This document shows, piece after piece, positions 15,783-25,158 of a stretch of 64,000 nucleotides of DNA (positions are counted from its first letter, which is position 1; every line of letters starts with the position of its first letter). The stretch is from Ascidiimonas sp046199005 (GTDB lineage: Bacteria; Bacteroidota; Bacteroidia; Flavobacteriales; Flavobacteriaceae), in assembly GCA_046199005.1 (NCBI GenBank), contig CP176050.1, positions 744,001 to 808,000 on the forward strand, written 5' to 3'. The translations under genes and the position numbers were made by a program. The notes beneath the pieces were generated by a model that did no database searches, was not told the DNA's origin, and was given only the letters and a program-made list of their open reading frames with translations.

Positions 15783-16940
15783 ATGAGAAAAATTCAAATG
15801 GTAGACCTGAAAGGTCAATATGAAGGCATAAAGGAGCGTGTTAACGACACCATACAGGAGGTGATAGAGACCGCAGCATTTATTAACGGACCGGAAGTTC
15901 ACTCTTTTCAAAAAGAACTGGAAACTTACCTAGGAGTAAAACACGTAATTCCATGTGCGAATGGAACAGATGCTTTACAAATAGCGATGATGGGTTTGGG
16001 ATTAAAACCCGGAGATGAAGTAATTACGGCCGATTTTACCTTCGCAGCCACTGTTGAGGTAATTGCGCTTTTACATCTCACACCTGTTTTAGTAGATGTT
16101 GATCCTGAAACTTTTTTAATAGATATAGAAGCGGTCAAAAAAGCGATTACCCCTAAAACCAAAGCTATTGTGCCTGTTCATCTTTTTGGGCAGTGCGCAA
16201 ATATGGAAGCACTTATGGAAATCGCAGAGGAGCATGATTTAAAAATAATTGAAGATAATGCTCAGGCGATAGGTGCTAATTATACTTTCTCTGACGGAAG
16301 TAAAAAGAAAGCAGGAAGTATCGGTCACGTAGCAGCAACTTCTTTTTTCCCATCAAAAAATCTAGGTGCTTATGGAGATGGGGGTGCCATTTTTACGAAT
16401 GATGATGAACTTGCACACACGCTTCGTGGCGTTGTGAATCACGGTATGTATGTTAGATATCATCACGATGTGGTAGGTGTAAATTCCAGACTAGATTCAA
16501 TTCAGGCAGCGGTGCTTCGCGCTAAACTACCTCTATTAGATGGTTACAATTCAAAGCGAAGAAATGCTGCAAAAAAATATAACGCCAAATTACAGAACCA
16601 TCCACAAATTACCGTTCCAAAAACGGTGAACGGCTGTGAAGGTATCTGTGATGTATGCGATTGTCATGTGTTTCATCAATATACACTTAAAGTGATTGAT
16701 GTAAACAGAGATGAACTTGCAAAATTTCTCAATGAAAATGGGATTCCCTGTGGTATTTATTATCCGATCCCACTTCACAAGCAAAAGGCCTATTTAGATG
16801 AGCGGTATATTGAAGCTGATTTTGCAGTTACCAATGCACTATCAGAACAAGTCATTTCATTGCCCATGCATACTGAGCTAGATGATGAACAGATTGATTT
16901 TATCACCTCTAAAATAATTGAATTCTTAGATAAGAAATGA
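15783..16940 (+). CDS. DegT/DnrJ/EryC1/StrS-family sugar aminotransferase
   Basis: PLP-dependent enzymes of this family aminate nucleotide-linked keto-sugars for LPS, capsule or glycan synthesis. The PLP lysine is in FPSKNLGAYGDGG, VDVDPETF and EDNAQAIGA are cofactor contacts, and VNHGMYVRYHHDVVGVNSRLD is the substrate loop region. A Cys cluster (C285, C289, C292, C294, then H295) precedes FHQYTLKV and could bind a metal. Its stop overlaps the galE start (ATGA), so both genes form a sugar-nucleotide operon. The exact sugar is unknown. Confidence 0.92.
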   Translation: MRKIQMVDLKGQYEGIKERVNDTIQEVIETAAFINGPEVHSFQKELETYLGVKHVIPCANGTDALQIAMMGLGLKPGDEVITADFTFAATVEVIALLHLTPVLVDVDPETFLIDIEAVKKAITPKTKAIVPVHLFGQCANMEALMEIAEEHDLKIIEDNAQAIGANYTFSDGSKKKAGSIGHVAATSFFPSKNLGAYGDGGAIFTNDDELAHTLRGVVNHGMYVRYHHDVVGVNSRLDSIQAAVLRAKLPLLDGYNSKRRNAAKKYNAKLQNHPQITVPKTVNGCEGICDVCDCHVFHQYTLKVIDVNRDELAKFLNENGIPCGIYYPIPLHKQKAYLDERYIEADFAVTNALSEQVISLPMHTELDDEQIDFITSKIIEFLDKK

Positions 16941-17968
16941 AAATACTTGTAACAGGCGGCCTTGGTTATATTGGTTCGCACACCGTTGTGGAACTTCTGA
17001 ACGCAGGGCACGAACCTGTTATCATAGACAATCTTTCAAATTCTTCTATTGAAGTACTTGAAGGTATTGAACGAATTACCGGAAAAAAACCTCCCTTTGA
17101 AGCTACCGAATTAAGAAATAAGACAGAAGTTGAAGTTTTCTTTAACAAATACAAAGACATCAAAGGAGCTATCCATTTCGCTGCTTCAAAGGCGGTAGGA
17201 GAGAGCGTTTTAAAGCCACTTGACTACTATGAAAATAATCTGGGTACTTTAGTGTACATACTCCAGCATGGTTCGAAAATTCCCGACTTCTCTTTTATCT
17301 TCAGTTCTTCCTGTACGGTTTACGGGCAGGCTGATTCGCTTCCGGTAAATGAAAATGCTCCTGTAAAAAAGGCATTTTCTCCTTATGGAAACACCAAGCA
17401 GATAGGTGAAGAGATCATTCAGGATCTTTGTCACACAACTAAAAATTTTAATGCAATTTCCCTTCGTTATTTCAATCCTATAGGAGCGCATGAAAGTGCT
17501 GAGATTGGAGAACTTCCCATCGGAACTCCTCAAAACCTGGTGCCATTTATCACACAAACTGCAGCGGGGGTAAGAGAACAGTTGCTTGTATTCGGAGATA
17601 ATTATGAAACCAGAGATGGTACTTGTGTAAGAGACTATATAGATGTAACAGACCTGGCAAAAGCACATGTGGTAGCACTCGAAAGATTATTAAGGCAGCA
17701 AAACAGATCTAACTACGAAGTATTCAATATTGGGACTGGAAAAGGGTCGACGGTGCTTGAGGTAATTGAGAGTTTTGAAAGAGTTTCCGGTAGAAAACTG
17801 AATTATAAAATAGTCGATAGAAGACAGGGAGATGTCACTGCTGCTTACGCAGATACCTCAAAAGCGATTAAAGAGCTTGGTTGGCATGCTGAAAAAACGC
17901 TTGATGAAGCGATGGCTTCCGCCTGGAAATGGGAACAAAAGATAAGAAAAGACAAATCAACCAAATAG
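16937..17968 (+). CDS. galE: UDP-glucose 4-epimerase
   Basis: This is an NAD-dependent short-chain dehydrogenase that interconverts UDP-glucose and UDP-galactose. The N-terminal Rossmann motif is VTGGLGYIGSHT. The catalytic serine/threonine loop is FSSSCTVYG, and the YxxxK pair appears as YGNTK, with RYFNPIGAHES after it. TRDGTCVRDYIDVTDLAKAH is the GalE-type substrate loop. The 343-residue length is typical. It is translationally coupled to the aminotransferase and followed 7 bp later by an exported amidohydrolase. Confidence 0.95.
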   Translation: MKILVTGGLGYIGSHTVVELLNAGHEPVIIDNLSNSSIEVLEGIERITGKKPPFEATELRNKTEVEVFFNKYKDIKGAIHFAASKAVGESVLKPLDYYENNLGTLVYILQHGSKIPDFSFIFSSSCTVYGQADSLPVNENAPVKKAFSPYGNTKQIGEEIIQDLCHTTKNFNAISLRYFNPIGAHESAEIGELPIGTPQNLVPFITQTAAGVREQLLVFGDNYETRDGTCVRDYIDVTDLAKAHVVALERLLRQQNRSNYEVFNIGTGKGSTVLEVIESFERVSGRKLNYKIVDRRQGDVTAAYADTSKAIKELGWHAEKTLDEAMASAWKWEQKIRKDKSTK

Positions 17969-17975
17969 TAGTAAG

Positions 17976-19256
17976 ATGAAAAAAGTTTTTCTCATAGCGA
18001 CCCTTCTTTTACAGGGTACTTTTATGATTGCTCAAGATACCTATTTACACTGTGGTACTATAATAGATGTGAAGACTGGAAAGTTATTGAAAGAACAAAC
18101 GATCGTAGTGTCTGATAATGAGATTAAAGAAGTTGTTAGCGGATATAGAACTTCTAAATCTGAAAAAGATATTATAATCGATCTTAAGGATGCCTTTGTG
18201 CTTCCGGGGCTTATTGATTTGCACGTACACATTGAGAGTGAAACGAATCCTAAAAGGTACCTGGCGCGATTCACAGACGATGATGCCGATATTGCATTTC
18301 AATCTGTTGTGTATGCCGAGCGTACGTTAATGGCTGGTTTTACCACGGTAAGAGACCTGGGGGGCACCGGAGTAAATATTGCTTTGAGAGATGCTATCGA
18401 TAATGGATTGATAAAGGGACCGAGAATTTTCACGGCCGGAAAAGCGATTGCAACCACAGGCGGGCATGCAGACCCTACCAATGGTGCTCGAAAAGAGCTT
18501 AGAGGTAATCCAGGACCTTTAGAGGGCGTAATAAATTCGCCGGAAGAAGCTCGCAAAGCAGTAAGGCAACGTTACAAAGACGGTTCTAACGTTATTAAGA
18601 TTACCGCCACCGGTGGTGTATTAAGTGTAGCAAAAAATGGTAGCAATCCTCAATTCACTCTTGAAGAAATAAAAGCGATTACCAGCACCGCGAAGGATTA
18701 CGGTATGCTTACGGCAGCGCATGCGCATGGAGATGAAGGTATGCAAAGAGCAGTGCTTGGCGGAATTAAAACAATTGAGCATGGTACTTTTATGAGTGAT
18801 GAAACCATGGAACTCATGAAGAAATATAATACCTACCTGGTTCCTACCATTTCTGCCGGTAAGTTTGTTGCAGAAAAGGCTTCGGTTAAAGGTTTTTATC
18901 CAGACATGGTAGCGGTAAAAGCAAAAGAAGTTGGACCTCAAATACAGGGAACTTTTGAGAGAGCCTATAAAAAAGGAGTTCCTATTGCATTTGGTACAGA
19001 TGCCGGAGTTTTTCCTCATGGTCAAAATGCAAAAGAATTTGGTTACATGGCACAAGTAGGAATGCCTGAAATAGACGTCTTACGGTCTGCAACTATAACC
19101 AATGCAGATCTATTGGGGATGTCTGATAAATTAGGGCAGCTAAAAACAGGATTTTTGGCAGATATAGTTGCTGTTAAAGAAAATCCTTTGAAGAAAATAG
19201 AAACCTTAGAGGAGGTTTTTTTCGTAATGAAAGACGGTAAGGTTTATAAGGATTGA
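17976..19256 (+). CDS. Exported amidohydrolase (imidazolonepropionase/Xaa-Pro dipeptidase-like)
   Basis: The protein has a signal peptide (residues 1-19, LLLQGTFMIAQ) and then the amidohydrolase TIM barrel. The first metal pair is LIDLHVHIE. The carboxylated-lysine strand region is NVIKITATGGV, AAHAHGD and TIEHGTF give further His ligands, and FGTDAGVFPHG gives the catalytic Asp. Similar flavobacterial enzymes hydrolyse cyclic imides or Xaa-Pro type dipeptides in the periplasm; the substrate cannot be fixed from sequence. It lies 7 bp behind galE but is functionally unrelated. Confidence 0.87.
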   Translation: MKKVFLIATLLLQGTFMIAQDTYLHCGTIIDVKTGKLLKEQTIVVSDNEIKEVVSGYRTSKSEKDIIIDLKDAFVLPGLIDLHVHIESETNPKRYLARFTDDDADIAFQSVVYAERTLMAGFTTVRDLGGTGVNIALRDAIDNGLIKGPRIFTAGKAIATTGGHADPTNGARKELRGNPGPLEGVINSPEEARKAVRQRYKDGSNVIKITATGGVLSVAKNGSNPQFTLEEIKAITSTAKDYGMLTAAHAHGDEGMQRAVLGGIKTIEHGTFMSDETMELMKKYNTYLVPTISAGKFVAEKASVKGFYPDMVAVKAKEVGPQIQGTFERAYKKGVPIAFGTDAGVFPHGQNAKEFGYMAQVGMPEIDVLRSATITNADLLGMSDKLGQLKTGFLADIVAVKENPLKKIETLEEVFFVMKDGKVYKD

Positions 19257-19272
19257 TTTTATCTGTTGCTTC

Positions 19273-19626
19273 ATGAAGTTAAATCATCCAGACAGTATTT
19301 CAATATTAAACGAAGTAGCAAAGCTGGATCTTTATAAAGAATTGGTGAAGCAACTTCAAAAAGATTTCACTTACGCAAATACAACTCTTGATATTTCGCC
19401 TGAGATCTCTCCGGAAGACCTGCATATATCTCTGCTACGTACCATTTACGATCTGATAAGTTACAAATTCGGTGAGTATCTTAATCTGTTGTACATCATT
19501 GATGTATCTGAAAAACAGATAAAAGAAATCGCCAGCGAAGACATCTCAGAGATAACAAAACAAGTTGTGCTTCTAATCCTTAAAAGAGAGTGGCAAAAGG
19601 TGTGGTACCGGAAGAAATACTCATAG
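19273..19626 (+). CDS. Hypothetical protein, all-helical
   Basis: This 117-residue soluble protein is predicted almost entirely helical (SILNEVAKLDLYKELVKQLQ..., ISLLRTIYDLISYKFGEYLN). It has no signal peptide or known motif. It starts 17 bp after the amidohydrolase stop on the same strand and lies 147 bp before sucA. No family is recognised; its conserved-looking, non-repetitive composition argues for a real gene. Confidence 0.65.
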   Translation: MKLNHPDSISILNEVAKLDLYKELVKQLQKDFTYANTTLDISPEISPEDLHISLLRTIYDLISYKFGEYLNLLYIIDVSEKQIKEIASEDISEITKQVVLLILKREWQKVWYRKKYS

Positions 19627-19773
19627 TTGTTTGGTAAGGTCAAAGAAACAATTGTTAACAAAACTCTAAAACTTTACGCTCTTGCGATTTTATTCATGGG
19701 TATGTAAAGCATTGTGTTGAAATGTTGTATTTTTGATAAATTATTTCTTTAAAAAAAGAACTGGAAAAGAAAC

Positions 19774-22560
19774 ATGGATAAGTATTCCTTTTTGAACGCT
19801 GCACACACTTCATTTTTTGCAGATTTATACGATACATATTTACAAAATCCCGATAGTGTAGAACCCAGCTGGAGAGCATTTTTTCAGGGTTTTGATTTTG
19901 GAGTTGAAAGCAGTAGTGATCATGTTAATGAAGCTACTCAAGTAGTAATACCCTCTACCGGAGATACGGTAGAAATTTCAGAAAGGCTTCGGAAAGAATT
20001 TCAAGTGATCAGATTGATCGACGGTTATAGAAATCGAGGACATCTTTTCACCAAGACAAATCCGGTTAGAGAACGCAGACAGTACACACCGAACTTAGAT
20101 CTGGGTAACTTTGGTTTATCAGAAAGTGATCTAAAAGAAGAGTTCGATGCTGGGAATATCCTGGGAATAGGTAAAACGACCCTGGCAAATATAATTCAGC
20201 ACCTTGAGGCAATTTATTGTGATGCCATCGGGATAGAGTATATGTACATTCGAAAGCCTGAAGAGATTGAATGGATACAACAGAAACTCAACATCAACGA
20301 TAACCATCCGAATTTTACAGCAGACCAGAAGAAGCATATTTTAAGAAAATTAAATGATGCGGTTGCCTTTGAATCTTTCCTGCATACAAAATATGTAGGG
20401 CAAAAAAGGTTTTCACTGGAGGGTGGAGAATCCTTAATTCCTGCATTAGATGCTATTATCGAGAAGGCATCAGATTTAGGCGTTAAGCAATTTGTTATGG
20501 GGATGGCGCATCGGGGTCGCTTAAACGTACTAACCAATATTTTTGGAAAATCGGCAAAAGATATTTTTAGCGAATTTGACGGGAAAGATTACGAGCAAGC
20601 AATCTTTGATGGAGATGTAAAATATCATTTGGGATGGACGAGTGATCGAAATACCGATGGGGGTAAAAAAATCAACATAAATATTGCACCCAATCCATCG
20701 CATTTAGAAACGGTAGGAGCGGTAGTTGAAGGTATTACGCGTGCTAAACAAGACAAGTATTATCAAGACGATTTTTCGCAGGTATTACCCATCGTGGTTC
20801 ATGGAGATGCGGCTATCGCAGGACAGGGAATTGTATATGAAGTAGTTCAAATGGCGCAACTGGATGGTTATAGAACTAATGGGACCATTCATATGGTGGT
20901 AAACAATCAAATAGGTTTTACGACAAATTATTTAGATGCACGTTCTTCTACTTATTGTACAGATGTAGGTAAGGTTACCCTTTCTCCGGTATTACACGTG
21001 AATGCAGACGATGTAGAAGCGGTAGTTCACGCCTCTTTGTTCGCTCTGGATTTCAGAACCACTTTTAAAAGAGATGTTTTTATTGATCTTTTAGGGTACA
21101 GAAAGTATGGTCATAATGAAGGAGATGAACCTCGTTTTACCCAACCCAAGCTTTACAAAGCGATCGCCAAACACAAAAACCCTAGAGACATCTACGCAGA
21201 AAAACTTATTGATGAAGGGATTATCAATGAGACATACGTGAAAGATCTTGAGAAAAAGTACAAAGCATCACTGGAAGAAAAGCTCGAAGATTCCAGGAAA
21301 GAAGATAAGACGGTAATCACTCCTTTCATGCAAGATGAATGGAAAGGTTTTAAACCAGTTCAGGAAGATACAATGCTTGAAGATGTTGACACATCATTTG
21401 ATAAAGAAGAATTAGAATCCATAGCAAAAGTACTTACCAATATACCTGATGGTAAAAAATTCCTGCGTAAAATAGAAAAGCTTATCAAAGACAGGCACAA
21501 TATGTATTACAAAACCGATAAGCTAGACTGGGCAATGGGTGAATTACTGGCCTATGGCACCTTGCTTACAGAAGGCTTTGACGTTCGAATCACTGGTCAG
21601 GATGTAGAACGAGGAACCTTTTCTCACAGACATGCAGTTTTGAAAGTAGAAGAAAGTGAAGAAGAGGTTGTGCAATTAAATCAACTAGGTAAAGATCAGG
21701 GTTCTTTTTATATCTATAATTCGTTATTGTCTGAATATGGGGTGGTTGGGTTTGATTATGGTTATGCCATGGCTAGCCCAAATACGTTAACCATTTGGGA
21801 AGCACAGTTTGGTGATTTCAGTAATGGTGCACAGATTATGATTGATCAGTACATTTCTTCTGCGGAAGATAAATGGAAAACACAAAACGGGTTGGTTATG
21901 TTATTACCTCATGGATATGAAGGCCAGGGAGCTGAGCATTCTTCTGCCCGGATGGAAAGATATCTTCAATTGTGTGCCAAAGACAATATGTTTATGGCAG
22001 ATTGCACGACACCCGCCAATTTCTTTCATTTGCTAAGACGCCAAATGAAAGTCAATTATCGAAAGCCTTTAATCGTATTTACTCCAAAAAGTTTGCTTAG
22101 ACATCCAAAAGCAGTTTCTTCTGTCGACGATCTGGTTAATGGAAGTTTCCAAATGGTTATTGACGACAATTCCGCAGACGTCAAAAAGATCAAAACACTG
22201 GTGTTTTGTACCGGGAAGTTCTACTACGATCTTGAGCAAGCAAGAGAAGACAATGGTCGAGATGATGTAGCGCTCGTAAGGGTAGAACAGCTGTTTCCGC
22301 TTCCTGTTTCACAAATGAAGGCAATAATGAAAAAGTACAAAAATGCAGACGATATTGTTTGGGCTCAGGAAGAACCAAGAAACATGGGGGCATGGAGTCA
22401 TATTTTGATGCATTTTGATGAGTCGCATAAGCTTAGGGTTGCTTCCAGAAGATTTTATGCTTCACCGGCTGCAGGGAGTGCAACCAGAGATAAGAAAAGA
22501 CAACAGGCTGTTATCGAGTATGTTTTCGATAAGTCTAAGAATAACATGATAAGAAAATAA
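19774..22560 (+). CDS. sucA: 2-oxoglutarate dehydrogenase E1 component
   Basis: This thiamine-diphosphate enzyme of the TCA cycle decarboxylates 2-oxoglutarate and passes the succinyl group to SucB. The N-terminal E1 helix (AHTSFFADLYDTYLQNPDSV) that binds the rest of the complex is present. Other hallmarks are FVMGMAHRGRLNVL, HLGWTSD, the ThDP/Mg loop GDAAIAGQG ... NNQIGFTT, RKYGHNEGDEPRFTQP, and the C-terminal transketolase motif QFGDFSNGAQ. The length of 928 is typical. sucB follows 52 bp downstream as the second gene of the operon. Confidence 0.97.
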   Translation: MDKYSFLNAAHTSFFADLYDTYLQNPDSVEPSWRAFFQGFDFGVESSSDHVNEATQVVIPSTGDTVEISERLRKEFQVIRLIDGYRNRGHLFTKTNPVRERRQYTPNLDLGNFGLSESDLKEEFDAGNILGIGKTTLANIIQHLEAIYCDAIGIEYMYIRKPEEIEWIQQKLNINDNHPNFTADQKKHILRKLNDAVAFESFLHTKYVGQKRFSLEGGESLIPALDAIIEKASDLGVKQFVMGMAHRGRLNVLTNIFGKSAKDIFSEFDGKDYEQAIFDGDVKYHLGWTSDRNTDGGKKININIAPNPSHLETVGAVVEGITRAKQDKYYQDDFSQVLPIVVHGDAAIAGQGIVYEVVQMAQLDGYRTNGTIHMVVNNQIGFTTNYLDARSSTYCTDVGKVTLSPVLHVNADDVEAVVHASLFALDFRTTFKRDVFIDLLGYRKYGHNEGDEPRFTQPKLYKAIAKHKNPRDIYAEKLIDEGIINETYVKDLEKKYKASLEEKLEDSRKEDKTVITPFMQDEWKGFKPVQEDTMLEDVDTSFDKEELESIAKVLTNIPDGKKFLRKIEKLIKDRHNMYYKTDKLDWAMGELLAYGTLLTEGFDVRITGQDVERGTFSHRHAVLKVEESEEEVVQLNQLGKDQGSFYIYNSLLSEYGVVGFDYGYAMASPNTLTIWEAQFGDFSNGAQIMIDQYISSAEDKWKTQNGLVMLLPHGYEGQGAEHSSARMERYLQLCAKDNMFMADCTTPANFFHLLRRQMKVNYRKPLIVFTPKSLLRHPKAVSSVDDLVNGSFQMVIDDNSADVKKIKTLVFCTGKFYYDLEQAREDNGRDDVALVRVEQLFPLPVSQMKAIMKKYKNADDIVWAQEEPRNMGAWSHILMHFDESHKLRVASRRFYASPAAGSATRDKKRQQAVIEYVFDKSKNNMIRK

Positions 22561-22612
22561 AAAACCGTTTGAAAACTCAATTTTCAATAAAGCAAAATTA
22601 AAGTATTATAGT

Positions 22613-23899
22613 ATGATCTTAGAAATGAAAGTCCCTTCTCCGGGAGAGTCTATTACCGAAGTAGAAATTGCTCAGTGGTTAGTTTCTGATGGCGATTACG
22701 TAGAAAAGGACCAGGCAATTGCCGAAGTGGACTCCGACAAAGCTACCCTGGAGTTGCCGGCTGAAGAAAGCGGAATCATTACGCTCAAGGCGGAAGAAGG
22801 TGATGCCGTAGCGGTTGGTGAAGTGGTTTGTCTTATAGATACAAGTGCTGAAAAACCCGGCGCTGATGCAGGTGACGAAGGCTCTGGAGGTGATGCTGAA
22901 AAAGAACTTGCTAAAGAACAAAAGCAAACCAAATCTGAAGCAGACAGTAAAAAAGCACCTGCCAAGACAGAGACACCTTCTAAGGGGAGTACGCCTTCTC
23001 AGGTTCAGGATAAAACCTCATACGCAACAGGAAGTGCGAGTCCTGCCGCTAAAAAGATCTTACAGGAAAAAGGTATTAATGCTGGAGATATTAAAGGTAC
23101 AGGTAAAGATGGCCGTATTACCAAAGATGATGCAATAAAAGCGGTTCCTTCTATGGGAACTCCTGGTTCTGGTACCAGAAGTTCAGACCGTTCAAAATTA
23201 TCGATGCTTCGTCGTAAAGTGGCAGAAAGATTAGTCTCAGCTAAAAATGAGACAGCAATGCTTACCACTTTTAATGAGGTAGACATGAGTGCGATCTTTG
23301 CACTTCGAAGTGAGCACAAAGAAAACTTTAAAGCAAAGCATGGGGTAAGCCTCGGTTTTATGAGCTTTTTTACAAAAGCGGTGGTTAGAGCTTTACAGCT
23401 TTTTCCCGATGTCAATTCTATGATTGATGGCGATTATAAAATTACTTATGACTTTTGTGATATTTCAGTGGCAGTTTCAGGACCTAAAGGTCTCATGGTG
23501 CCTGTAATGAGAAATGCAGAAAACTTAAGCTTCAGAGGTGTTGAAAGTGAGATCAAAAGACTTGCAATCAGGGCTAGAGACGGGCAAATTACAGTAGATG
23601 AAATGACAGGAGGAACATTTACAATTTCCAATGGAGGTGTATTTGGCTCTATGTTGTCTACGCCTATAATTAATCCTCCGCAGAGCGGAATTCTTGGAAT
23701 GCATAACATTGTAGAACGCCCTGTGGTAAAAGATGGCAACATAGTTATTGCTCCGGTAATGTATGTAGCACTGTCTTATGACCATCGCATTATCGATGGA
23801 AGGGAATCGGTTGGCTTTTTAGTAGCTGTGAAGGAAGCTTTGGAAAATCCTGTAGAATTATTAATGGATGGAAATGTTCAGAAAGCTTTAGAGTTATAA
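22613..23899 (+). CDS. sucB: Dihydrolipoyllysine succinyltransferase (2-oxoglutarate dehydrogenase E2)
   Basis: This is the E2 core of the 2-oxoglutarate dehydrogenase complex. Residues 1-80 are a lipoyl domain with the lipoylated lysine in EVDSDKATLEL. A Glu/Lys/Ala-rich linker (about 85-135) is followed by a peripheral-subunit-binding domain (SPAAKKILQEKGINAGDIKG). The acyltransferase domain ends in YDHRIIDGRESVGFLV with the catalytic His and Asp. The gene pairs with sucA upstream; the E3 gene is not in the window. A terminator follows within 22 bp. Confidence 0.96.
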   Translation: MILEMKVPSPGESITEVEIAQWLVSDGDYVEKDQAIAEVDSDKATLELPAEESGIITLKAEEGDAVAVGEVVCLIDTSAEKPGADAGDEGSGGDAEKELAKEQKQTKSEADSKKAPAKTETPSKGSTPSQVQDKTSYATGSASPAAKKILQEKGINAGDIKGTGKDGRITKDDAIKAVPSMGTPGSGTRSSDRSKLSMLRRKVAERLVSAKNETAMLTTFNEVDMSAIFALRSEHKENFKAKHGVSLGFMSFFTKAVVRALQLFPDVNSMIDGDYKITYDFCDISVAVSGPKGLMVPVMRNAENLSFRGVESEIKRLAIRARDGQITVDEMTGGTFTISNGGVFGSMLSTPIINPPQSGILGMHNIVERPVVKDGNIVIAPVMYVALSYDHRIIDGRESVGFLVAVKEALENPVELLMDGNVQKALEL

Positions 23900-23920
23900 T
23901 ATTTAATAAAGTCTCTTTTA

Positions 23921-23986
23921 AAAATCCGGCATTAAGCCGGATTTTTTATGAAAAAAAAGAGCTCTTACTTAATAAGAACTCTTTTT
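23921..23986 (+). terminator. Tandem terminators behind sucAB
   Basis: The stem AAAATCCGGC (23921-23930) / GCCGGATTTT (23936-23945) is followed by a T run. A second, weaker hairpin built on AAAGAG...CTCTTT lies at 23954-23986, also followed by T residues. Confidence 0.85.
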
Positions 23987-24071
23987 CACTATGTAATTGT
24001 TAAACAATTACCCCCAATATTATATGGTTATCAGAAAATAAATATTGTAAATAAGCATAAGAAATGAAAGG

Positions 24072-24152
24072 GTGAAAATCAGTATCGGTATAGTTGCTTC
24101 ATTTCTGATATTTCTCCTGATATTCATAATATGGTTTTTTGTTTTTAAATAA
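24072..24152 (+). CDS. Possible 26-residue single-helix membrane peptide
   Basis: The frame starts at GTG 24072 and encodes a short basic start (KISIG) followed by one continuous hydrophobic helix (SFLIFLLIFIIWFFVF) and Lys-stop. No ATG is available and an in-frame TAA lies at 24048. It could be a small membrane protein, but a chance hydrophobic frame in AT-rich DNA is equally possible. Confidence 0.25.
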   Translation: MKISIGIVASFLIFLLIFIIWFFVFK

Positions 24153-24436
24153 TTAATAGCATCTAAACAAAAATCTTGAATAATTAGTTGCCTGTCAATA
24201 CGTATAAATACCTGAATTTATCCTTTAAATGATCAAATCAGTGTTGTTTTATAGAAACATAGTTCATTTTCTCTATAAAATGGTGCGTAAGTGGGCAATT
24301 AATAAAAAATGATTGCATTCAATAATTATGGAGATAATAAAGAACTCCTTCATTCTAAAAAGACTACTTAAGTTTCAAGAATAATTACTGCACATAGACC
24401 GTTAAAAAGGAGGTCTAATCTTTCAGTTTAAAAAAA
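24153..24436. other. Intergenic stretch without supported genes
   Basis: Only very short frames (20 codons or fewer) and a weak inverted repeat AGACC...GGTCT near 24396-24416 are visible. Confidence 0.4.
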
Positions 24437-24456
24437 CCCCGTGAAATTTCACGGGG
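24437..24456 (-). terminator. Strong palindromic terminator (minus strand)
   Basis: CCCCGTGAAATTTCACGGGG is a perfect 20-bp palindrome. On the minus strand it is followed by a T run (A residues at 24429-24436 on the plus strand). It ends whatever is transcribed leftwards through 24480-25109. Confidence 0.8.
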
Positions 24457-24479
24457 CATCGGTTATCGGTTACTATGTT

Positions 24480-24593
24480 TTAAACAGATAGCACCAAAAA
24501 AAAATTTATAATCAGCGTGATAGCTATGAGTATAAGAATCGAGATCAGTAATAACTGATCATTATTTTTTGATAGTATCTTTCTTATAGCCAC
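24480..24593 (-). CDS. Possible 37-residue membrane peptide
   Basis: Starting at GTG 24593, the frame gives a basic, Asn/Gln-containing head (AIRKILSKNNDQ) and then a long hydrophobic helix (LLLISILILIAITLIINFF). The stop at 24480-24482 is followed within 25 bp by a strong minus-strand terminator. It lies 78 bp behind the retropepsin-like gene. The head-plus-helix layout and the terminator make a real small membrane protein plausible, but the GTG start is the only option. Confidence 0.4.
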   Translation of the reverse strand: MAIRKILSKNNDQLLLISILILIAITLIINFFLVLSV

Positions 24594-24671
24594 TTCCTTA
24601 AATTTGAACGATAAAATTCGTAAATAAATGGCAGATAAAAAGGGGGGTTTTTACCCGTTTTTAGAATGATT

Positions 24672-25109
24672 TTATTTCATATATAAACATTTCTTATCGT
24701 AATCAATTACCGCTTTTCCTTTTTTGAGGATGTCTGCTCCTATAATACCGTTTACAGGAATAGCGTTAAATTCGGTAAGTGCAGCATTCACATGAACCAT
24801 GTTAAAAAGAATAATTGGTATGTTCTTTTTCTTCCATTTATCTAAAGAAACGCTGTTCTTTTTGGCAATTTGAGTTGACATTCCTCTTGCGCCGGCACCG
24901 GAAGCTTTAACCTCACTTTCTTCGCCAATCAGATTAAATAGCGAGGCACTATCATAACCCACACAGGTGCTGGATGCTCCTGTATCAAGAATAAACCTTC
25001 CTTCAACATCATTAATTCTGGCAAAAACTTCAAAGTGATTTGTTTTTGTTCTTCTTAATGGTATTCGGGTATATCCTTTCTCCTTCATATATTTTTTGAG
25101 AGAAACCAT
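24672..25109 (-). CDS. Retropepsin-like aspartic protease (clan AA)
   Basis: The 145-residue protein has a single aspartic-protease half: the catalytic triad FILDTGASSTCV (Asp42) followed by beta strands and the hydrophobic-hydrophobic-Gly element NGIIGADILKKG. At this size it must dimerise to be active, as retropepsins do. There is no signal peptide, so it is probably cytosolic. Bacterial relatives have unknown substrates. It is divergent from tatD. Confidence 0.87.
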   Translation of the reverse strand: MVSLKKYMKEKGYTRIPLRRTKTNHFEVFARINDVEGRFILDTGASSTCVGYDSASLFNLIGEESEVKASGAGARGMSTQIAKKNSVSLDKWKKKNIPIILFNMVHVNAALTEFNAIPVNGIIGADILKKGKAVIDYDKKCLYMK

Positions 25110-25158
25110 TTTTATGATTTTGATCTGTATTAAGGTACAAAACTATTAATTTTGCCGC

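Noticed and set aside
23993..24009. AT-only inverted repeat TAATTGTT-A-AACAATTA as a regulatory site
   Set aside because: It follows two terminators of sucAB and has no gene with a convincing start directly behind it; AT-rich dyads of this size are expected by chance.
24437..24456. Palindrome CCCCGTGAAATTTCACGGGG as an operator
   Set aside because: The adjacent A run becomes a T run on the minus strand and the site is downstream of minus-strand genes, so a terminator explains it fully.
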